Source: Firmicutes bacterium UBA5766 (lineage in GTDB: Bacteria > Bacillota > Desulfotomaculia > Desulfotomaculales > Nap2-2B). From it: 20,390 bases of DNA. Under the pieces are notes generated by a model, which searched no databases, was not told the DNA's origin, and saw only the letters and a list, made by a program, of their open reading frames with translations. The position numbers and the translations under genes are program-made. The stretch's first letter is position 1, and each line of letters starts with the position of its first letter. Shown in pieces: positions 11,563 to 19,374 of this stretch. The stretch spans positions 222 through 20,611 of the forward strand of contig DIEU01000042.1 of the NCBI GenBank assembly GCA_002418775.1, in the 5' to 3' direction.

Positions 11563-14109
11563 TTGCTCAAAACACCTGAACTTCTTGCCCCTGCAGGAGG
11601 ATGGGAATCTTTTATTGCAGCGGTGCAAAACGGAGCGGACGCAGTTTATCTGGGCGGCAGGATGTTCAATGCCCGCCGGTCAGCCGTCAATTTTGAAAAC
11701 CAAGAGATAGCCAGGGCTGTTGAATATGCTCACCTGCGGGGTGTGAAGGTCTATGTCACCGTAAACATCCTTGTCGCCGACCGGGAAATGGAAGAAGCGG
11801 CCGGTTTTCTCCTATTTCTATACAATGCCGGCGCAGACGCCGTAATTGTCCAGGACCTCGGCCTGGCCGCGCTTGCCCGTGAGGTTGTTCCCCGGCTGAA
11901 CCTTCACGCAAGCACACAGATGACGATCCATAACCTTCCGGGGGTTGAACTTTTATCCAACGCAGGTTTTAAGAGAGTTGTCCTGTCCCGGGAAATGAAT
12001 CTGCCCGAGATCAGTGAAATCTGCGCTGCCGCTAAGACGAAGATAGAGGTCTTCGTCCACGGCGCCCTTTGTATCAGCTACTCCGGCAGGTGCCTGTTTT
12101 CCAGCATGATCGGCGGCCGGAGCGGCAACCGCGGAAGCTGCGCCCAGCCCTGCCGCCTGCCTTATACACTCACTGACGAAAAGGGGAGGGCGCTTGTCCT
12201 TGTTGGGCAGGAAAAAGCCGGGGATTATCTTTTAAGCCCGCGCGACCTCAACATGAGCGGGCATATTCCCGACCTTATCGGGGCTGGGATTGACGCCTTC
12301 AAGATTGAAGGCAGGATCAAGCGGCCGGAATACGTTGCTATTGTCACAGGGATTTACAGAAAATTAATCGACAGGGCGGTTTTAAACGGGGCGGAAGGGT
12401 TTTATGTAACAGCGCAGGAAAACATGGAACTTGCCCAGATCTTCAATCGGGAATTTACCACCGGTTACTTCTACGGACACCAGTACAATAAAATGATGAG
12501 CTACAAACGTCCGAACAACAGGGGTATCTTTCTAGGAAGAGTACGCAGTTACGACTGGGAGAAAAAAATGGTGGAAATCCACCTTGAAGATAAGCTTAAT
12601 AAAGGAGACGGCCTTGAAATCTGGGTCACCGAAGGGGGCAGGAAGGGTTTTGTCGCCGGCGCCTTTTTGTTGGACGGAGAAACAGTCAGGGAGGGCCGGC
12701 CCGGACAGACGGTGAAGGTCCCCTTCCAGGGAGCGGTAAGAAAGGGCGACAGGGTGTTCAAGACAAATGACGCGGAACTGATTAACCGGGCAAGACGGAC
12801 CTTCACTTCTTCAAAAGAAAGCAAAAAGCTTCCTGTAAGCTTTTTTATACGGGCGGGAGCCGGGGAACCAATGGAAGTCACGGTCAGGGATGAGGACGGA
12901 AACACAGGTTTCGGGGCAACCATACAGGCAGGGCAGCCGGCTTCAGGGCAGCCCCTGGACGAAACATACCTGCGCCGGCAGATGGACCGCCTTGGCAATA
13001 CGCCGTTTAGCTTAAGTGGATTGCAGTGCGAAATTAAAGGAAGTGTAATTTATCCAGCCGCAGAAATAAACCAGGCCAGAAGGGATGCTATAGCATCGCT
13101 GGAGCAGGCCCGTCTGAACAGTTGGAAGACAGAGCCTGTCGCTACTGAAGCATTTCACCGGCGATTGGCCGGAGTTTTAAAAACCATCCCGGAAGGCTGG
13201 GGAAAACAGCTTTCGCAGCACACCCGTCCACTGGTTGCCGTACATGCAGGGGATCTATCCGCCTTAAAAGCGGCGGTCCGCGCAGGAGCGGACCTGATTT
13301 ACCTTGCATCCGGAGAATATTCCCCCAAGGCTTCTGTAAACAGGGATGAACTGCTCAGGGGATTTGAATTCTGCCGGAAAAACGGTGTTAAATTTGTAAT
13401 CGCAACGCCCGCGATTATCCGCGGCAGCGAGATGGACGGAATTACCGGGCTGATCGAAGAGGCGGCCAGTTGGCCTGTGGATGGCGTTCTGGCCGGGAAT
13501 CTCGGGCTGCTGGAGAAAATTAAAGGTTTCGTCCCTGTCTATACTGACTTTACCCTGAACGCTTTTAACAGGCTTACTGTTGAGTACCTGTCGCGGCAGG
13601 GAGCCGTCCAGGCTGCTCTTTCGCCTGAGTTGACCATTGAACAAATCCGAAGGATAGCCGCCCGGACGGGGTATATACTGGAAGTGCTTGTTCATGGAAG
13701 GGTTGAACTGATGGTTTCGGAATACTGTGCCCCAGGCAGCCTGATCGATGTTGAAAAATGTCTGCCGGGTAAGTGTGCTCAACCCTGCAGGAACAGGAAA
13801 TTTTCTTTGAAGGACAGGCTGGGCATATTATTCCCCCTTGAAATGGACAGTTCGTGCCGCCTGCATATTTTTAACTCCCATGTTTTATGCTTGGTGGAAA
13901 GCATTCCAGCGCTGGCGGAGGCGGGGATAGGAACCGTACGGATAGACACCCGCCTGCTTGATCCTTCTTCTGTTGAAGCAGTTGTAAGGGCATACTGCCG
14001 GGCAGCCCGGGTAAATGACAGCGCACAGCTGGCCGAAATTAAAAAATCCCTTGCCGGGCTTCACCCTGACGGCGTCACTTCTGGACACCTCTTCCGCGGA
14101 GTCTTATAA
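11563..14109 (+). CDS. U32 family peptidase-like protein with DUF3656 region (RlhA-like)
   Basis: This is a large U32 protein of about 849 residues. The TIM-barrel half begins PELLAPAGGWESFIAAVQNG and carries the U32 signature from residue 162: EVFVHGALCISYSGRC, with C170, C177, C193 and C197 (the last two in GSCAQPCR). Relatives use such cysteines to hold an Fe-S cluster. The E. coli relative RlhA hydroxylates 23S rRNA C2501, and other U32 proteins modify tRNA or ubiquinone, so RNA hydroxylation is more likely than proteolysis. A second barrel-like half from about 565 ends in a similar block from 707 (EVLVHGRVEL; C722, C733, C738, C742). I choose TTG 11563, with GGGAG at 11548-11552, over the in-frame TTG at 11545, because it gives M-L-K-T-P-E-L-L-A-P. 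The gene lies upstream of mutS2. Confidence 0.9.
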   Translation: MLKTPELLAPAGGWESFIAAVQNGADAVYLGGRMFNARRSAVNFENQEIARAVEYAHLRGVKVYVTVNILVADREMEEAAGFLLFLYNAGADAVIVQDLGLAALAREVVPRLNLHASTQMTIHNLPGVELLSNAGFKRVVLSREMNLPEISEICAAAKTKIEVFVHGALCISYSGRCLFSSMIGGRSGNRGSCAQPCRLPYTLTDEKGRALVLVGQEKAGDYLLSPRDLNMSGHIPDLIGAGIDAFKIEGRIKRPEYVAIVTGIYRKLIDRAVLNGAEGFYVTAQENMELAQIFNREFTTGYFYGHQYNKMMSYKRPNNRGIFLGRVRSYDWEKKMVEIHLEDKLNKGDGLEIWVTEGGRKGFVAGAFLLDGETVREGRPGQTVKVPFQGAVRKGDRVFKTNDAELINRARRTFTSSKESKKLPVSFFIRAGAGEPMEVTVRDEDGNTGFGATIQAGQPASGQPLDETYLRRQMDRLGNTPFSLSGLQCEIKGSVIYPAAEINQARRDAIASLEQARLNSWKTEPVATEAFHRRLAGVLKTIPEGWGKQLSQHTRPLVAVHAGDLSALKAAVRAGADLIYLASGEYSPKASVNRDELLRGFEFCRKNGVKFVIATPAIIRGSEMDGITGLIEEAASWPVDGVLAGNLGLLEKIKGFVPVYTDFTLNAFNRLTVEYLSRQGAVQAALSPELTIEQIRRIAARTGYILEVLVHGRVELMVSEYCAPGSLIDVEKCLPGKCAQPCRNRKFSLKDRLGILFPLEMDSSCRLHIFNSHVLCLVESIPALAEAGIGTVRIDTRLLDPSSVEAVVRAYCRAARVNDSAQLAEIKKSLAGLHPDGVTSGHLFRGVL

Positions 14110-14406
14110 TTAAAGGAATGTAAATAGAAAAATAGGAAAACAAAAAAACCCTGACTTGCACAATGGACTTTGGTTTCCTGATTCCCGATCAACCTGTTTT
14201 CATTTTTACATAATCCACCATTTGAACCGCTTGAAAAAGTGGAGAAATTGGTGAATTTGGCTTTTTAAAATCCAAAATTACTCCGTTACAGAGATCAGTT
14301 TGGCTTAATTCAAGGGTTTGACAGCTAGATTAAGTCCACCATGCAAGTAAGGGTTTTAAACAAAAAATAGCTTCCCCTTGTGTCAAACCAAAAGGGAAGG
14401 ACATAA
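14110..14406. other. gene-free stretch between the U32 gene and mutS2
   Basis: I find no recognisable gene. TCCACCAT occurs twice in direct orientation (14214-14221 and 14335-14342), each preceded by TAA or TAAG, bounding about 120 nt that could be a remnant of a small element. A minus-strand frame inside is open for about 40 codons but matches nothing I know. A lone family A arm (CCCCTTGTGTCA, 14374-14385) lies within a hairpin CTTCCC/GGGAAG (14371-14376/14394-14399). TTGACA at 14318-14323 has no convincing -10. Confidence 0.4.
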
Positions 14407-14455
14407 TGACACAACAATAACGTCCCCCTGTGTCCCCTGTGTCACCCTTGTGTCA
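14407..14455 (-). repeat. REP-like hairpin repeat, family A, minus orientation, upstream of mutS2
   Basis: TGACACAA (14407-14414) is followed by CAATAACGTCCCC and then three tandem arms: CCCCTGTGTC (14425-14434), CCCTGTGTC (14435-14443) and CCCTTGTGTC (14445-14454). It ends 19 nt before the mutS2 ATG, so it would lie in the mutS2 mRNA leader if transcription starts upstream. Confidence 0.85.
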
Positions 14456-14474
14456 CTGGAAAATGGTGAGATAG

Positions 14475-16853
14475 ATGAATGAGCGTGTTTTGAAAAGGCT
14501 TGAGTACGATAAGGTGTTGGAAAATTTGGCGGGTTTCTGCGGGACTTCGCTTGGGCGTGAACGCGTGTTGGCCCTGAGGCCTTCGGTTTCGGCGGAGGAA
14601 ATTATCAAAGCCCAGGCCGAAACCACAGAAGGAAAGAAGCTTCTGCGCCTTGAGCCTCTAGCGCAGACTGGAGGCTATTCGGATGTGCGGCAGCAAGTGG
14701 AAAGAGCCGGCCACGGGGCGGTGCTTGAGCCGTCCGACCTGCTCAGCGTCGGACATACGCTGGCTGCCTGCAGGCAGATTAAGGATTTCCTGACGGCGCG
14801 GCAGGAAACTTATCCGTTGCTGGGTGAGACAGGCGCCATGCTGGATTACTACAATACCATTGAAAAGAATATTTTCACAGCCATCCTTCCCGGAGCCGAG
14901 GTGTCCGATTCGGCGTCCGGCGCCCTGGCGGCGATCAGGCGCAAATTGGCCCGCACACGCAGCTCTGTCAAGGACCAGCTTGAAAAACTTACCCGTTCCG
15001 CTGCTTTTCAGAAATATCTGCAGGACCCCATCGTTACAATAAGGGAGGACCGCTATGTCGTCCCGGTTAAGCTGGAATACCGCTCGCAGGTCAGAGGCAT
15101 CGTCCATGACCAGTCATCAAGCGGCGCCACTGTGTTCATTGAGCCAATGGCGGTCATTGAGGCCAATAACGAAATACGCCGGCTGCAGGCTGAAGAGAAA
15201 GAGGAGATCATTAAAATACTGCGCGACCTTTCCGGCCAGGTCGGAGCGGCCGCCGACAGCATCAGGCTGTCTTTGGAAGGATTGGGACACCTGGAATTCA
15301 TCATGGCTAAGGCACGCTACAGCAGCGATCTTTATGCCGAAGAACCACTGTTCGGACCAAAATATGCTTGCTTTTCTTTAAAAAAGGCGCGCCACCCACT
15401 GCTGGCTGGGAAAGTAACTTCAAACGACCTTTTTTTAGGCAAAACTTATAACATCCTTGTCATCACCGGGCCAAATACAGGCGGGAAGACGGTCGCTCTG
15501 AAAACAGCGGGACTGCTTGTCCTGATGGCCCAATCTGGACTCCATATTCCCGCCGGGGAAACGACGGAAGTGGGTATCTTCGAGCAGGTTTTCGTAGATA
15601 TAGGTGACGAGCAGAGCATTGAGCAGAGCCTGAGTACTTTCTCATCACATCTGAACAACATCATCCACATCCTGGGAGCTGCAGGCCCTTCAAGCCTTGT
15701 CTTGATTGATGAACTGGGCGCCGGCACCGACCCCACAGAGGGAGCGGCTTTAGCCCAGGCAACGCTGGAAAGGCTGATTGATACCGGCGCCAGGGTAATG
15801 GTAACAACCCACTTTTCCGAACTAAAAACTTTTGCCCAGGGCAGGCCGGGTGTTGAAAACGCTTCTTTAGAATTTGACTCCGTGACGCTGCGTCCCACAT
15901 ACAGACTGTTGACGGGAAAACCCGGACAAAGCAACGCTTTCGAAATAGCCCTGCGCCTGGGGATGGAACAGAAGATTGTCGACAGGGCAAGGGAGTTTCT
16001 AACAAAAGAACAGATTGAAATGGCGGATCTGATCAAGGATCTTGAACGCAGCCGCCAGGAAATTGAAGTTGAACGGGAGGAAACAAAGCGGTTGTTGGAC
16101 CAGGCCCGGGAAACCAGGCTGCGCTGCGAAAAGATGGAGGAGGATCTCCTTTCTCAGCGTCGGTCGATGACGGAAAAGATCCGCGAGGAAGCCGGCCGGA
16201 TTGTTTTAAAGATGCAGAAAGAGACGGAAGAAACAATCCGGGAGTTCCGGGAGCGGATGGCCGGGGAATCTAACCGTGAGAAAGAAATCGCCATTTCAGA
16301 AGTACGCAGGAAAATACAGGCGATCAAGGCAGGGAGCGGCAGGAAAACGTCTAAAACCCAAAACCAGGAACAAAGCCAGGAAGGATTCACAGCAGGCCAG
16401 GGAGGCTTTACAGTAGGCCAGGAAGTATTTGTCCCCATGTTTAATATGCGAGGCCGGATCACGGGTGCGGTTGAGGAGGGCAGCGTCCAGGTCCAGGTCG
16501 GAGCGGTTAAGCTTTTTCTTCCTCTGAACGAACTTCGCCCCGCAGAAAAAGAAACTGCTCCCGCCGGCCAGGTCCGTACCGGGGACACGCTTATGGAAAA
16601 GGCCGGCGCTATCTCATCCCAATTGGACCTGCGCGGAAAAAGAGCCGAAGAAGCTCTGCTCGAAGTGGACAAGTACCTGGACGACGCCTGTCTTGCAGGC
16701 CTGGCGCGCATATTTTTAATCCACGGCAAGGGAACCGGAGCCCTTCGCATTGCCGTCCAGCAGTTTTTAAAGGCGGATCCCCGTATTAAGTCATTCCGCT
16801 TCGGGGAACATGGCGAGGGAGGACTGGGGGTTACCGTAGCAGAACTTGCCTAG
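14475..16853 (+). CDS. mutS2: MutS2 / RqcU ATPase with C-terminal Smr domain
   Basis: This MutS paralogue lacks the mismatch-recognition domain. In Bacillus it senses collided ribosomes and splits them, feeding ribosome quality control; elsewhere it suppresses recombination. The 792-residue product has the MutS core and clamp (about 1-310), Walker A GPNTGGKT from residue 332, Walker B LVLIDELGAGTDPTEGAA with D412/E413, a long charged coiled coil (about 510-625), a KOW-like segment (about 645-690) and an Smr domain with LDLRGKRAEEA (717-727) and HGKGTG (750-755). Both DxR and HGxG motifs are intact. The start is ATG 14475, with GGTGAG 4 nt upstream. A family A repeat begins at the base after the TAG stop. 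Confidence 0.97.
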   Translation: MNERVLKRLEYDKVLENLAGFCGTSLGRERVLALRPSVSAEEIIKAQAETTEGKKLLRLEPLAQTGGYSDVRQQVERAGHGAVLEPSDLLSVGHTLAACRQIKDFLTARQETYPLLGETGAMLDYYNTIEKNIFTAILPGAEVSDSASGALAAIRRKLARTRSSVKDQLEKLTRSAAFQKYLQDPIVTIREDRYVVPVKLEYRSQVRGIVHDQSSSGATVFIEPMAVIEANNEIRRLQAEEKEEIIKILRDLSGQVGAAADSIRLSLEGLGHLEFIMAKARYSSDLYAEEPLFGPKYACFSLKKARHPLLAGKVTSNDLFLGKTYNILVITGPNTGGKTVALKTAGLLVLMAQSGLHIPAGETTEVGIFEQVFVDIGDEQSIEQSLSTFSSHLNNIIHILGAAGPSSLVLIDELGAGTDPTEGAALAQATLERLIDTGARVMVTTHFSELKTFAQGRPGVENASLEFDSVTLRPTYRLLTGKPGQSNAFEIALRLGMEQKIVDRAREFLTKEQIEMADLIKDLERSRQEIEVEREETKRLLDQARETRLRCEKMEEDLLSQRRSMTEKIREEAGRIVLKMQKETEETIREFRERMAGESNREKEIAISEVRRKIQAIKAGSGRKTSKTQNQEQSQEGFTAGQGGFTVGQEVFVPMFNMRGRITGAVEEGSVQVQVGAVKLFLPLNELRPAEKETAPAGQVRTGDTLMEKAGAISSQLDLRGKRAEEALLEVDKYLDDACLAGLARIFLIHGKGTGALRIAVQQFLKADPRIKSFRFGEHGEGGLGVTVAELA

Positions 16854-16900
16854 TGACACAAGGGGACGTTTTTGTTGTGTCATTTATCTTCTCCGGGTAA
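16854..16900 (+). repeat. REP-like hairpin repeat, family A, directly after mutS2, with extended RAYT-like flank
   Basis: A perfect palindrome: TGACACAA (16854-16861) and TTGTGTCA (16875-16882) flank GGGGACGTTTTTG. It is followed by TTTATCTTCTC and GGGTAA, matching the region upstream of the RAYT at 9709-9726. No transposase gene follows. It starts at the base after the mutS2 stop codon. Confidence 0.88.
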
Positions 16901-16901
16901 C

Positions 16902-16930
16902 AGGAGGGGTCTGGCAGCCCCTCCTTTGAT
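16902..16930 (+). terminator. terminator after mutS2
   Basis: AGGAGGGG (16902-16909) and CCCCTCCT (16918-16925) form an 8-bp G/C-rich stem with an 8-nt loop, followed by TTGATTTC. The U-tract is imperfect but the stem is strong. Confidence 0.75.
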
Positions 16931-16975
16931 TTCATATTTCGGGCTTGCTTTTTACACGAAACAATTCATACTATA

Positions 16976-17005
16976 AATTAATGAACGTTAAATTAATAAA
17001 CGTTT
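16976..17005. promoter_or_regulatory. 15-nt tandem repeat with AACGTT palindromes before the DUF4125 gene (possible operator)
   Basis: AATTAATGAACGTTA (16976-16990) is followed directly by AATTAATAAACGTTT (16991-17005), two mismatches in 15. Each unit carries the self-complementary AACGTT. The pair lies just downstream of a weak promoter-like pair (TTTACA 16951-16956, TATAAA 16972-16977; 15-nt gap) and ends 2 nt before the ribosome binding site AAGGAGG. That is a good place for a repressor to bind. Confidence 0.5.
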
Positions 17006-17021
17006 AAAAGGAGGAATACCG

Positions 17022-17660
17022 GTGGCTGAAAGAAAGGAATTAATTTTAAAGATCGTCGGCAAGGAATTTGAGATGCTCCAAAATGTCAAGGACATGTACG
17101 GCAGGGCATCGTGCCAGGACAATCCGAAAACCTTTAAGATAATGCGCACCAGCCAGTTCGCCGGCTGGTCGACCGAGGCTCTGGAAAGCTACCTTAATGA
17201 TCTTGATGAAGCCGCTGTCAGTAATCGAAACCTTTTAGCCGAAAAATACGCCCGGATGATGCAGTCGACTCTGCCGCTGAAATACTTTGAGATAAAACAC
17301 CTGCTACCCGAACTGGATCAGGAAACCATTCTGCTGGTCAATAGGATAGTTGCTATAGAAGTTGAGTGGCAGAAGGAAGCCATGAATAAATACCCGGATA
17401 TCGTTGGAAGAGGCAGGCCGATATACAGTTCGCAGGACAGCAGTACGTCAACCTCGATGGAGACTTACATCCGGGGTGAACTGCTTACCTATTCAAGAAA
17501 GACACTGGATCTTTATTATCAAAATTGCCTGAGGCTGAAGTCAAAGGGAATCAACGGGGCTGTGGTAACCCTGCTAACTATGGTGAAAATGTACGGCTAC
17601 GGCACATTGGAAGAAGCAAACGAAAAGATCCGCGCTAAGTCAGATTCCGGAGTATTTTAA
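17022..17660 (+). CDS. DUF4125 family protein
   Basis: The 212-residue cytosolic protein of unknown function matches my recollection of the DUF4125 pattern: IMRTSQFAGWSTEALESYL, then NLLAEKYARMMQST, EVEWQKEAMNKYPDI, GRGRPIYSSQDSS and TSMETYIRGELLTYSRKTL. It is mostly helical, with no signal peptide or membrane segment. The start is GTG at 17022, with AAGGAGG (17008-17014) 7 nt upstream. A 15-nt tandem repeat sits in its promoter region. Its 3' end overlaps the 3' end of the convergent coaE gene by 26 nt. No catalytic motif is obvious to me. Confidence 0.8.
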   Translation: MAERKELILKIVGKEFEMLQNVKDMYGRASCQDNPKTFKIMRTSQFAGWSTEALESYLNDLDEAAVSNRNLLAEKYARMMQSTLPLKYFEIKHLLPELDQETILLVNRIVAIEVEWQKEAMNKYPDIVGRGRPIYSSQDSSTSTSMETYIRGELLTYSRKTLDLYYQNCLRLKSKGINGAVVTLLTMVKMYGYGTLEEANEKIRAKSDSGVF

Positions 17661-18234
17661 AAACCTGAGCAACCTGTACTTTTGTATCTTCAATTGTCAG
17701 GTCAGCATAGATTACAAAGTCCGCAAACTTCAGCTTCTCGTTTAGGGGAGGCTGGGCTTTAATCCTTTTTTTTGCCTCGGACTCGTCTAGGCCCCTTTCC
17801 GAAAGTCTCTTGATCTGCGAATCCTCGCTTGACCAGGCTACGATGACAAAGTTCGCCATTTTTTTCGCAAAGGATTTAGAGAGCAGGGGCACGTCCTTGA
17901 TGATGACGGCGCCGGGATCATCGTGTAGTATCTCCTCTGTAATTCTTTCGCTTTCTTTTAAAATTTCCGGATGGATCATTTCGTTCAGTCTGCCCAATTC
18001 CATGGAGGAGTCAAAAACTATTGAGGAAAGTCTTGTCCTGTCAATGGTCTGGTCCTCGTTTAATATTCCGTCACCGAAGTAATCAACAAGTTTCCGCCAG
18101 GTTTTCTGACCGGGCTTCATTAACTCGTGGCCCAGCGCATCAAAGTCTATTATGTATGCCCCCAGTTCCTTAAAGAACCCTGCAACTGTACTTTTTCCGG
18201 ATGCGATGCTGCCCGTTAAAGCTGCGATAACCAT
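17635..18234 (-). CDS. coaE: dephospho-CoA kinase
   Basis: The enzyme phosphorylates the 3'-OH of dephospho-CoA with ATP, the last step of CoA synthesis. The 199-residue product has P-loop G8-S-I-A-S-G-K-S-T16, YIIDFDALGHEL (substrate-binding D30/D32, usually IDAD), LNEMIHPEI, the DVPLLSKS block and the lid ERGLDESEAKKRI with arginines. Length is typical. Two small deviations (IDFD for IDAD, DVPLLSKS for the usual DVPLLFE) make a paralogue possible; a second coaE elsewhere in the genome would test that. The start is ATG 18234-18232, with AAAGGAGT about 13 nt upstream. It converges on and overlaps the DUF4125 gene. Confidence 0.88.
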   Translation of the reverse strand: MVIAALTGSIASGKSTVAGFFKELGAYIIDFDALGHELMKPGQKTWRKLVDYFGDGILNEDQTIDRTRLSSIVFDSSMELGRLNEMIHPEILKESERITEEILHDDPGAVIIKDVPLLSKSFAKKMANFVIVAWSSEDSQIKRLSERGLDESEAKKRIKAQPPLNEKLKFADFVIYADLTIEDTKVQVAQVFKILRNLT

Positions 18235-18335
18235 TTTAGCTTTCTTACTCCTTTATGCCTTCTTACTCTATGTTGCTCTTTCTTGCTCTATATTGCATCT
18301 TTGCCTTCTTGTCTTCTTACTACTTCTTACTCTTC
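18235..18335. repeat. pyrimidine-rich low-complexity stretch (CTTCTTACTC type)
   Basis: Variants of CTTCTTACTC, TTCTTGCTC and CTTACTAC recur about every 10-20 nt between coaE and the XRE gene, reaching the end of the XRE gene. The order is irregular and no hairpin core of the other repeat families is present. Confidence 0.6.
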
Positions 18336-18560
18336 TTCTTTGTAGTCGGCAAGCTGGGCAGGATCGGCAATTTCATAATAATGCCGCGAGAATTCCTCAA
18401 ATGTAAGGTTTAAGGCATTTGCCCAGATCTGCGCCATGCAAAGGCGTGGTTTGCGTTTGCCCTGTTCGATTTGAATAAGTTCGGCGGTTGTTATACCCAC
18501 CCTTTCCGCCATCTTTTGGGCGGCGATACCCTTTTCCTTTCTTACTTCACCCAAACTCAT
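18327..18560 (-). CDS. small XRE-family helix-turn-helix regulator
   Basis: The 77-residue protein is almost entirely one XRE/Cro-type HTH domain: LGEVRKEKGIAAQKMAERVG, then ITTAELIQIEQGKRKPRLCM, where the turn and recognition helix lie, and IWANALNLTFEEFSRHY. The acidic tail DYKEEE falls in the repeat-rich region. It probably acts as a dimeric DNA-binding repressor; the target is unknown. The start is ATG 18560-18558, with AGGGTG about 8 nt upstream. Its neighbour upstream on the same strand is the DGxHR protein, about 260 nt away across hairpin repeats. Confidence 0.85.
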   Translation of the reverse strand: MSLGEVRKEKGIAAQKMAERVGITTAELIQIEQGKRKPRLCMAQIWANALNLTFEEFSRHYYEIADPAQLADYKEEE

Positions 18561-18626
18561 TAAGAATACACCCTATCCTAAAAAATTAACTTGCCTTAGT
18601 GAGGTCAACTCCAGGTGTGTGCTCAA

Positions 18627-18650
18627 AACACAAGACGGTTCTCTTGTGTC
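18627..18650. repeat. REP-like hairpin repeat, family D
   Basis: Arms ACACAAGA (18628-18635) and TCTTGTGT (18642-18649) pair perfectly around CGGTTC, a reduced version of the common GACGGTTCT core. Confidence 0.65.
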
Positions 18651-18747
18651 TGCTTGCGAATTTGCTCCTTATTTTTTAGCTTCTTTTTCATCCTTCGCTT
18701 TTCTTTTTGATAATATCAACATATGTCCTATCTCTTCCAGAAACCCT

Positions 18748-18813
18748 CTGATTAATACACAAGAACCGCCCCTTTGTATACTGATTAATACATAAGAATC
18801 ATTCCCTTGTATA
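18748..18813. repeat. 33-nt tandem duplication carrying two family D hairpins
   Basis: Two abutting 33-nt units (18748-18780 and 18781-18813) both begin CTGATTAATACA and end TTGTATA, with 6 differences. Each carries an ATACA...TGTAT palindrome; the first has the AAGAACCGCCCC core and the second a decayed AAGAATCATTCCC. It lies just past the stop of the minus-strand DGxHR gene. Confidence 0.75.
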
Positions 18814-18822
18814 TTACCGCCT

Positions 18823-19374
18823 TTAACCAGAAATATTTGCTGTAAAGCGCCCTCTTGGACCGCCGACATTCTCAAAGGCAGAGTTGAAATTCCTGTATAG
18901 CGACTTGTATTCCCTGATCCGGTGCCATTTTTTAATTATGCCCTCGGGGAGGTCTTCCGTAATGAATACCTTCTCCCACCCGCCGGGAACGGGGAAGGAG
19001 TAATAGGGAGTGTCTTTTGGGATACCCCGGATAAAAATCACCTGGGGTACGATCCACTCAAGCCGGGCGAGAAAGACCCTGTGCATTCCGTCACAGACAA
19101 TGTTAAATACGGAACCATCTTTTTCGACTGACTCTTCAATCACCGGCGGGAGAAGATCTACAGGATCCTTGAAACCGTCCATATACAGAGACACATAGCC
19201 GTTTAAGGCAAACAGGTCGAGTTTGTGCTCTTTCAGCTGCCACTTTAATTCCCGCACTTTTTGAAGTTCACCTGTAAGCACGTAATTCTGCGCGGGCGCC
19301 AGATAGTCGGTCTTTATTTTTTCCAGGGAGATATATACGTCTTTGTATATGTGTATACCCGGGTCGGTCAGCAT
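18823..19374 (-). CDS. uncharacterised protein with ParB/sulfiredoxin-like DGxHR motif
   Basis: I cannot name this family. The 183-residue product contains DLLPPVIEESV followed by FNIVCDGMHRVFLARL (DGMHR at 95-99). This resembles the ParB/Srx fold, in which a proline-valine strand precedes a G-x-[HR]-R nucleotide-binding loop. The rest (YYSFPVPGGWEKVFITEDLP; REYKSLYRNFNSAFENVGGPRGRF) looks like a conserved C-terminal half. No membrane segment. The ATG at 19374 lacks a good ribosome binding site. The frame stays open upstream, and ATT at 19434-19432, with GGGGTGAT 11 nt before it, would add 20 residues beginning M-L-K-V-K-H-H-T-S-E-E-L. I think that longer form is plausible. An ATP/nucleotide-binding role is only inferred. 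Confidence 0.65.
   Translation of the reverse strand: MLTDPGIHIYKDVYISLEKIKTDYLAPAQNYVLTGELQKVRELKWQLKEHKLDLFALNGYVSLYMDGFKDPVDLLPPVIEESVEKDGSVFNIVCDGMHRVFLARLEWIVPQVIFIRGIPKDTPYYSFPVPGGWEKVFITEDLPEGIIKKWHRIREYKSLYRNFNSAFENVGGPRGRFTANISG

Noticed and set aside
17635..17660. Frameshift or misannotation at the DUF4125/coaE junction
   Set aside because: Both convergent genes have normal lengths and family-typical ends; a short tail-to-tail overlap is enough.
18669..18875. 68-codon minus-strand frame after the DGxHR gene
   Set aside because: It is largely made of the translated 33-nt tandem repeats and overlaps the 3' end of the better-supported gene; ribosome binding site weak.
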